Of a stretch of 64,000 nt of DNA, positions 7,830 through 16,412 are shown in pieces. Made by a program: the position numbers and the translations under genes. Position 1 is the first letter of the stretch. Every line of letters begins with the position of its first letter. This stretch comes from Candidatus Hydrogenedentota bacterium (GTDB taxonomy: Bacteria; Hydrogenedentota; Hydrogenedentia; Hydrogenedentales; SLHB01), in the NCBI GenBank assembly GCA_016215105.1, contig JACRLJ010000002.1:24000-87999 (forward strand). Reading direction: 5' to 3'. Below the pieces are notes generated by a model. It had not been told where the DNA came from and did not search any database. It saw nothing but the letters and a program-made list of their open reading frames with translations.

Positions 7830-9289
7830 TCAGCCCAAGTGGCTCTTAGTAACGGCGGCCGCCGTATGGGCCTGACCTTGAATCTCCTTGCCAGAGAAGG
7901 TGTCCACGGCGCGGACGCTTGCCAAAGCCGAAGTGTCCACATCCAACTCAACACGCACTCGCTCGTCCGTGGGTCCGGCGGGCAAGTCGTGCAACGGGAA
8001 CCGCGCCAACTCAGTCGCGTCGGACGGGTCACAGTTCGCTTTGCCTTGCAGCACGACGATATCCGCGCTGTCAACGCCCTCGGCGCCACCGATCAGGCCA
8101 AACGTTGTGCTCGCCGTGGCTGGCAACGCCGTGCCCTGTGGAATCATGGCTGCCAACTGCTCACGCATCGTTCGGGTATTCACTGCAAGCACGCCGAGCG
8201 CCTGCCCCAGGACCTCGCGAAGGACTACGTTTCCCTTCAACTGATACTCCGGCGCCATACCTTGAAGGGCGACGTCACCGACCGCGATACGCTCTTGGAC
8301 TTTGATGGCTATGGCGTCTACCGCGCCCATGACGACGCATTTGTCCACATCAAAGTCCTTCATAGCCTTTGCTGAACCGAACTTTACTTCGATATTTTCG
8401 CGAAGGTACCGTACCCGAGAGCCGCCGCCGACACTGGCCACACCATCGACTTCATCGGGTGTGATTTGCGCCTGGCTCAACGCTTCGTCCACGAGCGCCA
8501 GAATGTCTTGACAGAGATCGGCGATTAATTGGTTAAACGCAGACAGGGTCAGGGGGATATCCAACAACTTGTCCTTGGCCCGAATGGTTAACGTAACGGA
8601 ATCGCGGGACGATAAGTCCTGTTTGCAGGTTTCGGCTTCCGATTCGATGATGACGATATCTCTGGAATCCTCTTCGGGATCGAGAGCCACGCCGTGTTGG
8701 GAAGCATAATCCAGACAGTACTCCACGATTCTGCTTGTGACTTCTCGTCCGCCTCTGTCGTCACGGCCCGCTGTTGCCAGAATTGTTATGGTGTGGCCGT
8801 CGTCTTCCGAGCGCACCACTGATACGTCCGTCGTTCCCGCGCCAATATCCACGATGACGTAGACGCCGTTTTTGCCCTTGGCGACTGCGATTACCGCCGC
8901 CGAGGGTTCGTTGATGGTTCCCAACGGTCTGAATGTGGCTTGTTCCACGACTTCCAGGGAGGCACGTCTCTGCTGGTCATTGAAACATGCAGGAACACAT
9001 ACCAATACGCCTGCGATGGACTCACCCGTGACCTCTTCATTGCGGTGCGCCCGAATAACGGCTTGTCCGGGTCGCCATCCTCGAACGCTATCGCGGTGGG
9101 TGTGCACATCAGACCCTCGCGGTCCGCGAGAACCACGATCTGGCCCAAAGCGTTCACAAATGCAATCAGCGTGGTGCCATTGCCAAGGTCAATCGCCATG
9201 AAAAGACCTTTGTGCTTCGGAGGGCGCCCACGCTTCTTTTTTTGGACGGATTCGTCCGGAGTTAATTGATCGGAATCTGAGTTGCTCAT
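7830..9289 (-). pseudogene. Hsp70-like ATPase with AT-hook, interrupted by frameshift/deletion
   Basis: Two overlapping frames together make one Hsp70-like protein. The first (from ATG 9289) has an AT-hook-like basic stretch KKKRGRPPKHKG, then the phosphate-1 loop AIDLGNGTT and strands up to KPLFGRTAMK. The second (open from 9107 to 7830) resumes with VLVCVPACFNDQQRR, INEPSAAVIA, phosphate-2 DIGAGTTDVSVV, the adenosine loop ASVGGGSR and a beta-rich C-terminal domain. The change of frame falls near 9035-9060. Compared with DnaK some 60-80 residues of the subdomain between the two parts are missing, so an out-of-frame internal deletion fits better than a one-base error. The start overlaps the previous stop as ATGA. 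Unless the sequence is wrong, no full ATPase is made. Confidence 0.7.
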
Positions 9290-9552
9290 GCCTTGTCCTC
9301 CTTCTTCGTGTTCACTGGTTTCGGTGAATACTTCAAGACGGTTACGTGAGCAGTGCGGAACACCAGTCCGTTTCGCATGAAACCGCGGCGGCTCATTTCC
9401 ACTACCCGCCCATCCTCCTCCGGCAGATGGGTAATCTGAACCCGAACGGGAAGGTGCAGGTTGTAGTCCACGCGTTCGGGATAGGGCAGCGCCACTATGC
9501 CCAACTCGGCCAAACGTTCAAGATTGGTTTGGATGATATTCGTCAGAGTCAA
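9286..9552 (-). CDS. Small protein translationally coupled to the Hsp70-like gene
   Basis: An 88-residue protein read from a TTG whose last two bases begin the stop of the preceding 48-residue ORF (TTGA overlap). It ends in an ATGA overlap with the Hsp70-like start. The sequence looks like a compact beta-rich protein (NLERLAELGIVALPYPERVD, HLPVRVQITHLPEEDGRVVE, FRTAHVTVLKY) with no known motif. Alternatively, it and the 48-residue ORF are one gene split by a frameshift, since the frame is open upstream without any ATG. Either way it belongs to the same transcript. Confidence 0.5.
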   Translation of the reverse strand: MTLTNIIQTNLERLAELGIVALPYPERVDYNLHLPVRVQITHLPEEDGRVVEMSRRGFMRNGLVFRTAHVTVLKYSPKPVNTKKEDKA

Positions 9553-9695
9553 TCGCTCAAGTACCGCAGGTGCGCTTCCATCACGCTGTCGTCCCCGGAT
9601 TTCCGAAGCGTATCCACGTTGCAAGGAACTTCCCCTGCTGCTATTTCGTCGCGCGCAAAACAGAGCGGGTCGCCAAATTTCAGTTGAGATTCCAT
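9549..9695 (-). CDS. 48-residue ORF with very strong ribosome-binding site
   Basis: Starts at ATG 9695 behind AAGGAGGAG with ideal spacing. The product (beginning MESQLKFGDPLCFARDEI) has no recognised motif and ends SVMEAHLRYLSD. Its stop overlaps the TTG start of the next ORF, so translation is probably coupled. It may be the first half of a gene whose second half now lies in the next frame. Confidence 0.5.
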   Translation of the reverse strand: MESQLKFGDPLCFARDEIAAGEVPCNVDTLRKSGDDSVMEAHLRYLSD

Positions 9696-9712
9696 TACTC
9701 CTCCTTCTTCCG

Positions 9713-9841
9713 CTAGCCGTACGGCCTCTTACGTGGGTGGCTATGGGGGCGCAAGACTGTGGCGGCTGTCTTGGCCACAATCTCCCGCAATGCCATCGGA
9801 TCGTGGGGGTCGGGTAAGTCCAGGTCTTCGGTAGTTTCCAT
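9713..9841 (-). CDS. 42-residue ORF
   Basis: Starts at ATG 9841, ten bases after a consensus AAAGGAGGT site. The product begins METTEDLDLPDPHDPMALRE and ends with a basic PHSHPRKRPYG tail: an acidic N-terminus, one helix (MALREIVAKTAATVL) and a basic C-terminus. It lies 17 bases before the 48-residue ORF. The strong ribosome-binding site is the main evidence that it is translated; function unknown. Confidence 0.5.
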   Translation of the reverse strand: METTEDLDLPDPHDPMALREIVAKTAATVLRPHSHPRKRPYG

Positions 9842-10001
9842 GTGCCTAGGTACCTCCTTTCATACGGCTCAGCTGAGGGTTCTCTGGAACGAAGGCGACG
9901 ACCACCAGGGGCTTCAAACTACCCTTGATCCACCTCGTCCCATTTGCTACTGACGGATGAACAAGGCAATCCGTCCGCATGCGGTCTTCGCCAGTGCTCG
10001 A

Positions 10002-10307
10002 TTACAGCGAAAACGGTTGGGTTAGGCGGGCGCTTGTCACCAGAATTGGCTCGTCGACGTCCGCCGCGCGCGCCGTTCCGAGTATGTCTGGAAATACGTT
10101 TCCGAGAAGCTCTCTTCCGTCCTGCAAGGCAAGATTCAGACGCGCGTGCCAGCGCGTTGGACGTAACCACCGCGCAAGAAATGCGCTCAATAGCTTTGCC
10201 GGTGCAGTTTGAAAATGCAGTATTAGACGCCCTTTGGCACTGTCCAATACGACGGGCCAATGCGGTACAAAACATAGCGCGAAGTCACAATCGCATTGAA
10301 TCGCCAT
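10002..10307 (-). CDS. Hypothetical protein
   Basis: 101 residues from ATG 10307, which has GAGGAG nine bases upstream; the frame is open further but without a start signal. The sequence (MAIQCDCDFALCFVPHWPVV, then RLILHFQTAPAKLLSAFLAR) suggests a small alpha/beta protein with an N-terminal Cys cluster. No family was recognised. It lies between the sigma-factor gene and the run of tiny ORFs, on the same strand. Confidence 0.5.
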   Translation of the reverse strand: MAIQCDCDFALCFVPHWPVVLDSAKGRLILHFQTAPAKLLSAFLARWLRPTRWHARLNLALQDGRELLGNVFPDILGTARAADVDEPILVTSARLTQPFSL

Positions 10308-10368
10308 CGTCTTTCTCTCCTCAGGCTCCGCGTCCGGCCTTTCACATGAGTCGCCGCTGACAACACAA

Positions 10369-10401
10369 GGCCGCGGCTGGATACTGAGACCATCCGCGGC
10401 C
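10369..10401. promoter_or_regulatory. Perfect GC-rich hairpin downstream of the sigma-factor gene
   Basis: Arms GGCCGCGG (10369-10376) and CCGCGGCC (10394-10401) with a 17-base loop, in the 165-base gap between the sigma-factor stop and the next start. It could separate the sigma gene from the cluster downstream or stabilise the message. No T-run is present on the minus strand. Confidence 0.45.
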
Positions 10402-10472
10402 CTGCTATGAACTATTGTCGAATCTGTCTGCCGAACCGTCCGGTTCTCAGGTCCGGCCAATAACCCGTGAAC

Positions 10473-11177
10473 CTACGTGAGATACTCACCGAGAACGGGG
10501 AGCTCCTTACGGATGCGGTCAAACGCTTCTTTCCGGCGCTTGTACGCCTGCGTTCGTGAAGGCTTGATGGGCCAGTCTTTTTTCCCGATCTCGTACCCTT
10601 TCATGTCGTGGAGTTCGGCGACCCTTACACCTACCGAAGACTCCTGCGCGGCATGCTCCAAGGCCAGTTTCACGTCTAAGCGCCGCACGAGAGCGTGGAT
10701 TTCCGCCATTCCGGCACGCGCTTCATGATTGAGGATGGCGTCCTGAATCGCGTCGTCGTCACCTTCGCAATCGCCAAAGTCGTGAAGGAAATCTGCTGTG
10801 ACTTGGCGACCGTTCTTTTGGCTCAACGTGATGGCCAGCCTCTTTGCGACCTTGTAGACCCATGTGTACTGTCCCCGTGCTTTAGGAACCCTGATGGGAC
10901 AGCTCCAAGCGCGATAAAACGTTTCCTGCGCCAGGTCTTCACGGTCTTCCTTGCTCAATCCGAACGAGCGGGAGACGAAGAACACCACGCTCGCCAAGAC
11001 CAAGAGAAAACTCTTCAAATGTTCCAGAAAATCCGCCTCATCCGTGAAGGTATCGTTTTTCTCGGGCTTGCGTTTGCGCGCCTTCGACGCTGAACCATGC
11101 GCAACGGACTTTTTGGGGGTTGAATTCTTCTTACGGGAACCTCTTTTCTTCCTTTTCGTTACGGTGAGGATAGACAC
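10473..11177 (-). CDS. ECF-like RNA polymerase sigma factor
   Basis: About 234 residues from a GTG at 11177 (AAGGAAG seven bases upstream). After a Lys/Arg-rich N-terminal tail of about 40 residues comes a sigma region 2: RSFGLSKEDREDLAQETFYR, then a QYTWVYKVAKRLAI helix, which is the DLAQETF hallmark of the sigma-70/ECF family. The C-terminal third (VRRLDVKLALEHAAQESSVG to the end) is helical and probably region 4, though divergent. It is the first gene of the minus-strand cluster. A dedicated sigma factor could switch on the cluster as a unit. The basic tail is unusual. Confidence 0.75.
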   Translation of the reverse strand: MSILTVTKRKKRGSRKKNSTPKKSVAHGSASKARKRKPEKNDTFTDEADFLEHLKSFLLVLASVVFFVSRSFGLSKEDREDLAQETFYRAWSCPIRVPKARGQYTWVYKVAKRLAITLSQKNGRQVTADFLHDFGDCEGDDDAIQDAILNHEARAGMAEIHALVRRLDVKLALEHAAQESSVGVRVAELHDMKGYEIGKKDWPIKPSRTQAYKRRKEAFDRIRKELPVLGEYLT

Positions 11178-11525
11178 GGCCGCTTCCTTTCTTCGGGAAT
11201 GCCCGCTTGGGCGCGGCGCGCCAGCGCCGGCGGGATTCCTCGCTCGTTGAAGGGATGTCGGCCGACTCCATTCATCCAAAAACCAGCAGGATAACTGCCT
11301 GCTGCAAGAGTATTGTGGCGAATAGTTTTTCCTGGGCGATCTCTGCCGGCCGGAAAAACTAAGTCCTTAAATTCCAATGCTTTACAAATTCCGACATGCT
11401 GAGAGGTGGAAAAACTCGAGAGCCTGGTGTAACCTCAACCCGGGGCTGAACTGCGTGACGTGTGAGTAGCTGTACGAGGGCGACAATGGATGTTTGACAA
11501 GTGGCGTGAAGCGAGGGTTGATTAG
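11178..11525. promoter_or_regulatory. Divergent control region between sigma factor and STAND ATPase
   Basis: No gene lies here. Two inverted repeats stand out: CAGCAGG / CCTGCTG at 11284-11290 and 11298-11304 (7-base spacer), and AGTTTTTCC / GGAAAAACT at 11324-11332 and 11352-11360 (19-base spacer). Either could be an operator or a terminator-like hairpin. Both flanking genes start from this region in opposite directions, so it should hold both promoters. I could not identify a consensus -35/-10 pair with confidence. Confidence 0.45.
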
Positions 11526-14500
11526 GTGGGGCGCCCGGACGACCGTTGGCAAGCGTTTAGATCCACGGCCCGAAACTTAGGCTTGAACGGCGCATACATT
11601 GGACCGTTGCAGGAAATTGCGGACATTGTGTACGCAGCGGAGTTAAATTCCGACGCCGAAAAGAAGCTTGAATTGACTGAGGGAATGCTCAAATCCCATT
11701 TGCCCGAGAAACGGAAAGACACAAAGAATGATTACCTAAGGAAGCTCGAGCACAAGGACCGCTTTGCCGACTCAAACGCTTCTTGGGTTCTGTGGATAGC
11801 AAATGACTCACCCTACTATGCAGCTATCTCAAGTATTAAGGGAGTCATAGACGATCCGCTTCGCGAGGTGTATATCCTACTTCTTCTTCACGCTCTCATG
11901 CCCGCCCATTCGGAAAAAGTAACGGACTTTCTGATGAACCGAATGCGCGTTCTGAGCGGTGAAGCTTGCGATGAGACGCTACTGTACCAAATCAGGACCG
12001 GGCTAACCGAAGATAATCTGCTGAAGCTACCTCCAGGTCTGCGCATGCAACCCAAAGAGGCCATATCAAAGCTAGACGGCGTAGCCAGTACAGGTCTTAA
12101 AGCCCGCATGCTACGTGCCAGCATCATGGACTTTACCAAGGAGATAGAAAACGAGTGCAAACCGATTCACCACAAGGGTGCCCTCGCTCGAATTCGGAGT
12201 TTCCTCGAGGGTGATGGTCCCGCACAGTTCCTCATCTTGGTCGGATCCGCCGGATGGGGAAAGAGCGCAATCATTACCCATTTCCTCAAGCACCACAACG
12301 CGAAAACTACTCACGTATCAACTCTGATTCCTTTCCTGATCAAATGGGACGAGACACTACGCAGCGAAGCTGTCTTCGTTTGGCAGAGCTTGGGGGCTGC
12401 CCTCCAGATTCTGACGGGCCAATTGCTTGATGAGAAGGATAGGCCAGCTGACCGACCAGAAATCGCTTTCAACAACTTTAAATGCACTATGGATCGGTTG
12501 CGAGAGGAAAATGATCAAGTTCAACCACCGGATTGGAAACCCAAGTCTGCGAAAGAATCTTGTAACGAAGAAAAGCATATCTTCGGTCGCGCGTATCCCA
12601 ACCGAATCACTCTCGTTGTAGACGCTTTGGATGAACTCAATCCATCATCACGGCCGCTGCTGGACGACCTGGTCACGATTGACAACATCCCAGCCAGGAT
12701 ACGATTCATTTTTACGTGTAGGCCCGATTCAGCTGGACTAAGTCGGTTCCTTAAGCGCGCCAAAGCGAAAGCCAAGGTTATTGACCTCCTGGATGGAGAG
12801 GGAAAGAAGCAGCGCGACGCCATAAAGCGATACTTTGAAGCCGAATTTGTCATTCTCAAGAAAGAAGCTCCCACCCCCGTAAGAATTGAACTGCTGGTTC
12901 AGCGCAGCGAAGGCTCCTTTCTATACGCCACGCTGGTGGCACGCGACATAATCGAGGTGGGCGGCCGCTACGACTTCACAAACGTTCCACGGGGACTCCA
13001 CGAACAGCTGGAGAACAAGGAGTGGGCCCGCCTAATGAAGGGACCCCTCGATCCCGGGAAAACGTCCAGGTTGCTCGCGGCAGTCGCGGCAATCCGTGGA
13101 CCATGCGAGCTCGAGCTTGTAGCTGAATCCGCTGGAATCCAGCTATCCGAGATAGAACGATTCCTCCAAGTGCATGGCTACCTGTTTCTCTGCGCGCCGG
13201 ATCAGGACGGCGCCTACAGGGCCAAAACGCGCATCACTGGCTACCGACACCAATCGATACACGCCTACTTCGTCGAGCACAAACTTGGCGAAGCAGCGAT
13301 CCGACGGGCTCATGGCTTTATAGTCACCGCATTTCAACGATGGTGGGGATCGCGTCACAATGAGCGCTTGGCTGACAGCGGCTACTACTTTGAGCATATA
13401 GTGAATCACTTCCTCGACGCGAACGAGGTCTCCCGACTTATGGAACTCCTCACCGATTCACCGGACTGGCTCCTCGCGAACGAAACCGTGACCGGAAGTA
13501 CTGCCCATGGCTTGAGAGATATTGCGTCGGTCTGCGCCTTGCTGCCCAAATGCGAAGATGCGGTCACGATTCGTCGTCGATTCAAGCTGAGGGCCGCGCA
13601 GAGATTTCTGGAACAGCGAAATGTCCAATTTGACGACGACTATATCGAAATCTTGGCAATGCTAGGAAAAGACTCCACCGCGTTAGGACTTGCTCGCGGA
13701 CGGACCGGATACGCCGCGCGCATCACCGCGCTTCTAGCAGTGATACGCGCATTCCGGGCAATTGGCCGACCCTTCGATCAACTCCTCACCGAGGCCGAAG
13801 CGCTGTCTGCTCACCTCCAAATGTCTGCTAAAGCCGATCTCCGGGCATGGGTTTTCTTAATGGAGGAGAAAACCATTGGAAAGGACGAAAGTGACCCAGT
13901 AGCAGGACTATTCGTTCATACCACCCCAAACAGGATGGTTCTAGCGTTAGCGCGTGTAGCAGGCGCCCTAGTTGCCAAAGGCGAACATCAACAGGCTGTT
14001 GAGGTGGCAACTAGGTTTAGTGCGGATTCGTTACATAACGCCGCCTACGCAGGAATGGCGTTCGTCTGCGGCCGCGATGGGTTGCCGGACGAGGCGTTGA
14101 AGCTAGTCGACAATCTCTCAACTATAAATTGGAAGGCGGCACTCCTTGAATCACTAATAAGTGCTTGTGTAGAGAGACGTGACTACCCCAAGATAATCAA
14201 GGCATACCATTGCTTTATCGAATTGTATTCATCAGAGTCGGACGACCTATCCAGGTTCTCAGCAAACTGGGACGCCGTCCAAGTCGTTATTCGTCCTCTA
14301 ATACGTGCGAAATATTTTCACCAAGCGATCAGCTTCATACTTTTTACATATTGTGATTCTTCCTTTAATTCCCAGGAGCCGATGGGAGAGGCGCCAAGCG
14401 CCATTGAACACACTCTGAGTCAAGCGCTAGAAACGGTTACCGACCGATTAACAGTGGACGAGCGCGTGCCTGCTGAGCTCGCTCTTGCGCTTGTCGCAGT

Positions 14501-16400
14501 GTATGGAGGGTGTTTGAAAACATCAACCGACATTTTGGGACGAGTATTGACCGTTATTGCCAAAGACATCAATGTGGGGCTGCCCTGGTTTGCGTTTTTA
14601 CAACTGCAAGAGATCGCCTTGATTCTTTGCAAAAGCAATAATGTCGAATTCGCCATGAAAGACGTCTACCAGCCCCAAAGGATTGTTGATCTTTACATTG
14701 CGGTAGCAAACAGGCTAATTTATATGAACCGCCTGCAACACGCGGACGACGCCATTCTACGTGCCGTGTGCATCGGGAAGCAGGCAGGCAATGATTGGTC
14801 TTGGGAAACAACAATTACGCGGCTTGTTCGGACGTGCATAAAGATAAGCCGTATCGAAGAAGCCCGCTCCTTAATTCAGAATAAGCCTCGGCTGGCCTTT
14901 CTTCTAGGTGACCTAGCGGTCAGTGTCTGTCTACGTGACGGGCTAGAAGCGGCCATGACCTTAATTGAAGACCTGCCAATCGGAGCTAATAGAAACTACG
15001 CAATCCTCCTAATCGTACGGTCAGCGTCAATGGTGGAGAGAAGTCAGTTCGCTGATGCAATTCTTCAGCAAATCGCCTATTCTCAAGTTGAGCATACGAA
15101 ACCGTGGAACGAGCTTCTTGGCCTAAGCACCACGCTACTCTATTTGGGCTATCATGAAACCGCGCTCAATGTCGTGCGGAGAATCTCAGACTCACCGCTA
15201 CGCGTTGCCGGGTTAGCAGTAGTGGCTGAAAACGCAATGAGAATGGGTAGGTCGACCTCAGCGCGCAGAATATGCTTGGAAGCGTTTGCGGAGATCCGCT
15301 TACTGCCCTCGGCCACTCGCGTGCGAGCCGGTTTCGCTATAGCCGCGATCCTGCGGCGCACTGGACATGAACGCGAAGCCGATCGACGTGCGCATGAACT
15401 GTGTCACGAGATTTCCGCCATGGAAGACGACAATGAGGTATATCTTTCGAGTGCGGCACTATGCTCCTACTACGATTATATGGACAAGTCAGGTGAAAGA
15501 ACTGAATTTACCGATGCGATTAGTAAGTTTGCATTAGAGTCAGTGTATACGCCCCGTAACGTGCGTATACACCCACGAAGTCTTGTTATATCCGATATTT
15601 GTTCTGAACTACGATCGCGCTGCGATGATTTTTTTCCATTGTTTTACTACGGAATCGCACACAGGCCTCACCGAAGGGCGTCGAGTCTGGAAGCACTCTC
15701 GGCTCGATGGGACTCGCTCAAATTGGAAGCCGATACGGTGGATAAGATCGAGGCATTCACTGATCTGGCGACGCAATGGATAGCTCGGGGCAACGAACGA
15801 AACACCATGAATATCTACGAGGAGTCGGTAGTATTGGTTGAGAGGCTATTGCCCGCACTCTCTGAGCACGAGTTCATGTATCACCCTTTGATGTTTACCC
15901 TTATGAGGCTGTGTAAGGCCATGGTCCGTGATGGGTTTTACAAAGGTGCGGAGAGTATACTGAACACAGTTCATTCCAAAGTCGATAAAGTATGCTTCGA
16001 GCCTTATGTTGTTTACGCAATGTTTTTTTACGGAAATCTCTCCGGCGGGCTTGCGTATGCTAATGAGTGTTTGGCCCAAGACTTGTTTCTCACGCTCTCA
16101 TACGGATCCGCGACGATGGAGAGGCTCAAAAGAGGCTTGTTTATTGAGGTAATTGAAGATATGACGCGAATCAAAGAATGGACAACCGGTACAGTCTCAG
16201 AACTGATGAAGACTATCCAGAAAGTTGTTGCGAACGCGGAACCTAGAGCCCCAATCTATGATCCGGGTGACGATTGTCTCGCCCAACACTCCAACCGCGA
16301 AACCTCACCCTACGACACCCTCCCATTTGAACTCCCGCTGCGCCTCGAATTGATGTCCAGAGCCTTGTTCGTGCCAAGATTTAGCGGAAGAGGGAGTTGA
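11526..16400 (+). CDS. Giant STAND/NACHT-like ATPase with repeat C-terminus
   Basis: 1624 residues from a GTG preceded by GAGGG. Residues 1-200 are a helical N-terminal domain I do not recognise, in the place where STAND proteins carry their effector. The NTPase follows: Walker A GSAGWGKS at 240-247, Walker B ITLVVDALDEL at 361-371 (the D-DE-type pattern of NACHT proteins) and RIRFIFTCRP at 391-400. A winged-helix-like segment follows near 520-600. From about 680 to the end is a long array of paired helices typical of TPR/HEAT-type sensors. Length and layout match antiphage STAND proteins such as Avs. The third codon positions look more AT-rich than in neighbouring genes, which suggests separate acquisition. 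A defence role is inferred. It is transcribed away from the sigma cluster and ends 12 bases from the convergent nuclease gene. Confidence 0.75.
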   Translation: MGRPDDRWQAFRSTARNLGLNGAYIGPLQEIADIVYAAELNSDAEKKLELTEGMLKSHLPEKRKDTKNDYLRKLEHKDRFADSNASWVLWIANDSPYYAAISSIKGVIDDPLREVYILLLLHALMPAHSEKVTDFLMNRMRVLSGEACDETLLYQIRTGLTEDNLLKLPPGLRMQPKEAISKLDGVASTGLKARMLRASIMDFTKEIENECKPIHHKGALARIRSFLEGDGPAQFLILVGSAGWGKSAIITHFLKHHNAKTTHVSTLIPFLIKWDETLRSEAVFVWQSLGAALQILTGQLLDEKDRPADRPEIAFNNFKCTMDRLREENDQVQPPDWKPKSAKESCNEEKHIFGRAYPNRITLVVDALDELNPSSRPLLDDLVTIDNIPARIRFIFTCRPDSAGLSRFLKRAKAKAKVIDLLDGEGKKQRDAIKRYFEAEFVILKKEAPTPVRIELLVQRSEGSFLYATLVARDIIEVGGRYDFTNVPRGLHEQLENKEWARLMKGPLDPGKTSRLLAAVAAIRGPCELELVAESAGIQLSEIERFLQVHGYLFLCAPDQDGAYRAKTRITGYRHQSIHAYFVEHKLGEAAIRRAHGFIVTAFQRWWGSRHNERLADSGYYFEHIVNHFLDANEVSRLMELLTDSPDWLLANETVTGSTAHGLRDIASVCALLPKCEDAVTIRRRFKLRAAQRFLEQRNVQFDDDYIEILAMLGKDSTALGLARGRTGYAARITALLAVIRAFRAIGRPFDQLLTEAEALSAHLQMSAKADLRAWVFLMEEKTIGKDESDPVAGLFVHTTPNRMVLALARVAGALVAKGEHQQAVEVATRFSADSLHNAAYAGMAFVCGRDGLPDEALKLVDNLSTINWKAALLESLISACVERRDYPKIIKAYHCFIELYSSESDDLSRFSANWDAVQVVIRPLIRAKYFHQAISFILFTYCDSSFNSQEPMGEAPSAIEHTLSQALETVTDRLTVDERVPAELALALVAVYGGCLKTSTDILGRVLTVIAKDINVGLPWFAFLQLQEIALILCKSNNVEFAMKDVYQPQRIVDLYIAVANRLIYMNRLQHADDAILRAVCIGKQAGNDWSWETTITRLVRTCIKISRIEEARSLIQNKPRLAFLLGDLAVSVCLRDGLEAAMTLIEDLPIGANRNYAILLIVRSASMVERSQFADAILQQIAYSQVEHTKPWNELLGLSTTLLYLGYHETALNVVRRISDSPLRVAGLAVVAENAMRMGRSTSARRICLEAFAEIRLLPSATRVRAGFAIAAILRRTGHEREADRRAHELCHEISAMEDDNEVYLSSAALCSYYDYMDKSGERTEFTDAISKFALESVYTPRNVRIHPRSLVISDICSELRSRCDDFFPLFYYGIAHRPHRRASSLEALSARWDSLKLEADTVDKIEAFTDLATQWIARGNERNTMNIYEESVVLVERLLPALSEHEFMYHPLMFTLMRLCKAMVRDGFYKGAESILNTVHSKVDKVCFEPYVVYAMFFYGNLSGGLAYANECLAQDLFLTLSYGSATMERLKRGLFIEVIEDMTRIKEWTTGTVSELMKTIQKVVANAEPRAPIYDPGDDCLAQHSNRETSPYDTLPFELPLRLELMSRALFVPRFSGRGS

Positions 16401-16412
16401 CGAGACGCTTAC

